Assembly: GCF_046630445.1 (NCBI RefSeq)
Contig: NC_092339.1
Span: forward strand, 74,531,501 to 74,595,500
Length of the DNA stretch: 64,000 nucleotides
Source of the DNA: Rutidosis leptorrhynchoides
Taxonomy: Eukaryota; Streptophyta; Magnoliopsida; Asterales; Asteraceae
Direction of reading: 5' to 3'
Part shown: positions 59,673 through 64,000 of the stretch, piece after piece
Position numbering within the stretch: position 1 is the first letter of the stretch
Layout of the letters: each line of letters starts with the position of its first letter
Notes under the pieces: model-generated
Databases searched by the model: none
What the model was told of the DNA's origin: nothing
What the model saw: the letters and a program-made list of their open reading frames with translations, nothing else
Made by a program: the position numbers and the translations under genes

Positions 59673-62600
59673 TGTAGTGACCCGAACTTTTTCATGTTTA
59701 TATATATATATTAAATGAAATTTTTATTTACATGATTAAGTGTTTCCAACATGTTAAGCAATCAAACTTGTTAAGACTTGATTAATTGAAATAGGTTTCA
59801 TATAGACAATTGACCACCCAAGTTGACCGGTGATTCACGAACGTTAAAACTTGTAAAAACTATACGATGACATATATGGTTATATATATAGTTAACATGA
59901 TTTTATTATAAGTATGTATCTCATTAGGTATTTTAACAATGAGTTATATACATAAAAATGAGACTATTAATTTAAGAAACTCGAAAACGATATATATAAC
60001 GATTATCATTATAACGTCTTACTAGGTACATATGAATCATATTAAGATATTGATACACTTGGTTAATTATGTTAAATGATAAGTAAATATATTATTAAGT
60101 GTATTAACAATGAAATACATATGTAAAAATAAGACTACTAACTTAATGATTTCGAAACGAGACATATATGTAACGATTATCGTTGTAACGATATTTAACT
60201 GTATATATATCATACTAAGATATATTATATATCATAATATCATGATAATATAACAATTTAACATCTCATTTGTTATAATAAACAATAGGTTAACAACATT
60301 CAACAAGATCGTTAACCTAAAGGTTTCAAAACAACATTTACATGTAACGACTAACGATGACTTAACGACTCAGTTAAAATGTATATACATGTAGTGTTTT
60401 AATATGTATTCATACACTTTTGAAAGACTTCAAGACACTTATCAAAATACTTCTACTTAACAAAAATGCTTACAATTACATCCTCGTTCAGTTTCATTAA
60501 CAATTCTACTCGTATGCACCCGTATTTGTACTCGTACAATACACAGCTTTTAGATGTATGTACTATTGGTATATACACTCCAATGATCAGCTCTTAGCAG
60601 CCCATGTGAGTCACCTAACACATGTGGGAACCATCATTTGGCAACTAGCATGAAATATCTCATAAAATTACAAAAATATGAGTAATCATTCATGACTTAT
60701 TTACATGAAAATAAAATTACATATCCTTTATATCTAATCCATACACCAACGACCAAAAACACCTACAAACACTTTCATTCTTCAATTTTCTTCATCTAAT
60801 TGATCTCTCTCAAGTTCTATCTTCAAGTTCTAAGTGTTCTTCATAAATTCCAAAAGTTCTAGTTTCATAAAATCAAGAATACTTCCAAGATTGCAAGTTT
60901 ACTTCCAAGTTTTCTAAATCCATTCCAAGTAATCATCCAAGATCAAGAAACCTTTGTTACTTACAGTAGGTTATATTTCTAATACAAGGTAATAATCATA
61001 TTCAAACTTTAATTCAATTTCTATAACTATAACAATCTTATTTCGAGTGGAAATCTTACTTGAAATTGTTTTCGTGTCATGATTCTGCTTCAAGAACTTT
61101 CAAGCCATCCAAGGATCCTTTGAAGCTAGATCTATTTTTCTCATTTCCAGTAGGTTTATCCAAGGAACTTGAGGTAGTAATGATGTTCATAACATCATTC
61201 GATTCATACATATAAAGCTATCTTATTTGAAGGTTTAAACTTGTAATCACTAGAACATAGTTTAGTTAATTCTAAACTTGTTCGCAAATAAAAGTTAATC
61301 CTTCTAACTTGACTTTTAAAATCAACTAAACACATGTTCTATATCTATATGATATGCTAACTTAATGATTTAAAACCTGAAAACACGAAAAACACCGTAA
61401 AACCGGATTTACGCCGTCGTAGTAACACCGCGGGCTGTTTTGGGTTAGTTAATTAAAAACTATGATAAACTTTGATTTAAAAGTTGTTATTCTAGGAAAA
61501 TGATTTTTATTATGAACATGAAACTATATCCAAAAATTATGGTTAAACTCAAAGTGGAAGTATGTTTTCTAAAATGGTCATCTAGACGTCGTTCTTTCGA
61601 CTGAAATGACTACCTTTACAAAAACGACTTGTAACTTATTTTTCCGACTATAAACCTATACTTTTTATGTTTAGATTCATAAAATAGAGTTCAATATGAA
61701 ACCATAGCAATTTGATTCACTCAAAACGGATTTAAAATGAAGAAGTTATGGGTAAAACAAGATTGGATAATTTTTCTCATTTTAGCTACGTGAAAATTGG
61801 TAACAAATCTATTCCAACCATAACTTAATCAAATTGTATTGTATACTATATAATCTTGAGATACTATAGACACGTATACAATGTTTCGACCTATCATGTC
61901 GACACATCTATATATATTTCGGAACAACCATAGACACTCTATATGTGAATGTTGGAGTTAGCTATACAGGGTTGAGGTTGATTCCAAAATATATATAGTT
62001 TGAGTTGTGATCAATACTGAGATACGTATACACTGGGTCGTGGATTGATTCAAGATAATATTTATCGATTTATTTCTGTACATCTAACTGTGGACAACTA
62101 GTTGTAGGTTACTAACGAGGACAGCTGACTTAATAAACTTAAAACATCAAAATATATTAAAAGTGTTATAAATATATTTTGAACATACTTTGATATATAT
62201 GTATATATTGTTATAGGTTTGTGAATCAACCAGTGGCCAAGTCTTACTTCCCGACGAAGTAAAAATCTGTGAAAGTGAGTTATAGTCCCACTTTTAAAAT
62301 CTAATATTTTTGGAATGAGAATACATGCAGGTTTTATAAATGATTTACAAAATAGACACAAGTACGTGAAACTACATTCTATGGTTGAATTATCGAAATC
62401 GAATATGCCCCTTTTTATTAAGTCTGGTAATCTAAGAATTAGGGAACAGACACCCTAATTGACGCGAATCCTAAAGATAGATCTATTGGGCCTAACAAAC
62501 CTCATCCAAAGTACCGGATGCTTTAGTACTTCGAAATTTATATCATATCCGAAGGGTGTCCCGGAATGATGGGGATATTCTTATATATGCATCTTGTTAA

Positions 62601-63108
62601 TGTCGGTTACCAGGTGTTCACCATATGAATGATTTTTATCTCTATTAATGGGATGTGTATTGAAATATGAAATCGTGTGGTCTATTGTCACGATTTGATA
62701 TATATAGGTTAAACCTATAACTCACCAACATTTTTGTTGACGTTTAAAGCATATTTATTCTCAGGTGAATACAAAGAGCTTCCGCTGTTGCATACTAAAA
62801 TAAGGACAAGATTTGGAGTCCATGTTTGTATGATATTGTGTAAAAACTGCATTCAAGAAACTGATTTCGATGTAACATATTTGTATTGTAAACCATTATG
62901 TAATGGTCGTGTGTAAACAGGATATTTTAGATTATCATTATTTGATAATCTACGTAAAGCTTTTTAAACCTTTATTTATGAAATAAAGGTTATGGTTTGT
63001 TTTAAAAATGAATGCAGTCTTTGAAAGACGTCTCATATAGAGGTCAAAACCTCGCAATGAAATCAATTAATATGGAACGTTTTTAATCAATAAGAACGGG
63101 ACATTTCA
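59673..63108 (+). mobile_element. 5' LTR B4 of a Tekay-like element running off the window
   Basis: A 3436-bp LTR, TGTAGTGACCCGAAC ... GGGACATTTCA, inserted in the Tat integrase. Unlike B1 and B3 it is followed by a primer-binding site and a pORF, so it is the left end of a larger element. It is closely similar to B3. The TSD partner lies outside the window; the left flank is AACGA. Confidence 0.93.
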
Positions 63109-63110
63109 GT

Positions 63111-63122
63111 TGGTATCCGAGC
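63111..63122 (+). other. Primer-binding site of element B4
   Basis: TGGTATCCGAGC lies two bases after the LTR end, like element A but with one mismatch (C for A) to the usual TGGTATCAGAGC. Confidence 0.85.
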
Positions 63123-63186
63123 GTTGATCTTAGAGAACCAGAAAATTTGCATTAGTGTGTCTTATCGAGTTTGTTAGGATGCATTA

Positions 63187-63192
63187 GTGAGT
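63187..63192 (+). promoter_or_regulatory. Conserved donor-like site upstream of pORF
   Basis: GTGAGT in TTAGTGAGTCTGGACTT, 76 nt after the primer-binding site. The homologous site in element A is GTAAGT at 2723. The presumed acceptor before gag is outside the window. Confidence 0.45.
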
Positions 63193-63317
63193 CTGGACTT
63201 CGACCGTGTTTTCTTTAAAAATGATCGCTTAACATTTTTGTGGGAAACTATATATTATTAACATGTATATATTATGTGATATATTAAGCTCTTAACATGT
63301 TTGATATTGTGTGATAG

Positions 63318-63917
63318 ATGTCTACCTCTAGTACAAATCCCATTGACTCACATAATAATAACGAAGAGTCGAATATATATTGGACTGATTCACAAGTTCC
63401 CGAAGAAGAACCGGAAGAAGAATCAGAACTGGAAGAAGAATCAGAACCGGAAGAGGAGGAACCGGAGGAGGAAATAGAACCGGTGGGGGAAATAATAAAA
63501 CGGTTAAGTAAAAGAAAATCCTCAACCAACCGACCAAGGTTAATTATGGTCAATGGTGTTTCCGCCAAGGAAGCAAAATATTGGGAGGATTACCAATTCT
63601 CCGATGAATCGGATTCCGACGAGAATTCCGATGATGTTATAGAAATTACCCCAACTGAATTTAAAAAGGCAAAAGAAAATAATAAGGGAAAGGGCATAAA
63701 AATAGAGAAATCTAAATCCAACCCCGATGAACTTTATATGTATCGTCAACCCCCGAAGCCCTTAAGTTGTAACAATGACCCGGAAACCTCTAAACCACCA
63801 GGTTTTTCTAAACCGTTGTGGAAAACGACAGCTCGTATTAGGGGAACATCATATATCCCTAGAAACTTGGCAAAACGAACCAAAACCGAAGAAGAAGAAA
63901 CGAGCGAGTCGGAATAA
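63318..63917 (+). CDS. Acidic pORF of element B4 (199 aa, unknown function)
   Basis: Same place as the pORF at 2834-3304 (about 210 nt after the LTR) and the same architecture. The N-terminus has DSQVPEEE (DSQIPDEP-like in A); a Glu-rich repeat region follows (EEESEPEEE units, residues about 28-56). The middle has SDESDSDENSDDVIEITPTEF, which includes a VIEI core in acidic context and corresponds to EIQEITKEEF in A. The C-terminus is basic with TTARIRG...PRNLAKRTKTE, matching QTARISVKRF...KRPRK in A. Pairwise identity is low outside these blocks, but frame, order and charge pattern are kept, which argues for protein-level selection. No known domain recognised. Confidence 0.75.
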   Translation: MSTSSTNPIDSHNNNEESNIYWTDSQVPEEEPEEESELEEESEPEEEEPEEEIEPVGEIIKRLSKRKSSTNRPRLIMVNGVSAKEAKYWEDYQFSDESDSDENSDDVIEITPTEFKKAKENNKGKGIKIEKSKSNPDELYMYRQPPKPLSCNNDPETSKPPGFSKPLWKTTARIRGTSYIPRNLAKRTKTEEEETSESE

Positions 63918-64000
63918 GATAGTTTTATTCGTGTGGTGTAATATATGTAATATAGTGTGCTTATGCTTTATGATATATGTAAAAAAAATTGCTTGTATTA
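63918..64000. other. Start of the pORF-gag spacer of B4
   Basis: AT-rich sequence after the pORF stop, corresponding to 3305-3390 in element A. The window ends before gag. Confidence 0.6.

Overview
The window is plant nuclear DNA made almost entirely of nested retrotransposons, with one recognisable host-gene remnant. Tekay-type Gypsy elements with LTRs of about 3.4 kb, a SIRE-type Copia element with an extra ORF after pol, and a Tat-type Gypsy element with two RNase H domains all point to a flowering plant. The protein sequences resemble those I know from Asteraceae; that family assignment is recall, not a search. No bacterial operon, CRISPR array, rRNA or ordinary tRNA gene was seen.

Layout, left to right. 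1-7480: 5' LTR end, primer-binding site, small acidic ORF (pORF) and a stop-free gag-pol of a Tekay-like element, cut inside integrase and joined to the 3' end of a Copia element (about 7480-8783). 9586-14849: solo Tekay LTR (family B) with another solo LTR (family F) inside it. 15148-29974: a minus-strand Copia element with target-site duplication (TSD) GATGT; a SIRE-like element (15396-25191) sits in its 3' LTR and a second family F solo LTR (25880-27900, TSD CTTAC) in its pol. 30-39 kb: the gene-like island, with a broken D-type cyclin on the minus strand, a SINE, MITEs, and LINE pieces. 39219-42471: inverted solo B LTR (TSD ATATA). 42910-44526: solo LTR of family C (TSD ATTTT). 48.4-59.7 kb: a Tat-lineage element split by an inverted C solo LTR (TSD ACATC) and an inverted family E solo LTR (TSD AGAGT), then cut by a third B LTR (59673-63108). 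That LTR starts a fresh Tekay-like element whose pORF is at 63318-63917 and which runs off the window.

Three things go beyond routine annotation. (1) Both Tekay-like elements carry an acidic pORF between the LTR and gag. A splice-donor-like site lies about 75 nt after the primer-binding site in both, and a strong acceptor-like site lies just before the gag ATG in the one where gag is visible. This suggests a spliced/unspliced choice between gag and pORF. (2) The Tat pol region is interrupted by three 66-72 nt GT...AG segments whose removal restores family-typical protein, i.e. apparent spliceosomal introns inside RNase H and integrase. (3) LTR families A, B and C share a core near the 3' end and a GAGGT...ACCTC hairpin despite otherwise different LTRs, and family C also carries paired GCGATCGC palindromes.

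Insertion order can be read from the nesting: the Tat element is older than C2, E and B4; the minus-strand Copia element is older than SIRE and F2; B1 is older than F1. Most insertions are solo LTRs, so LTR-LTR recombination has been active. All coordinates come from reading the sequence by eye; LTR edges with TSDs are exact to a base or two, the others are approximate.
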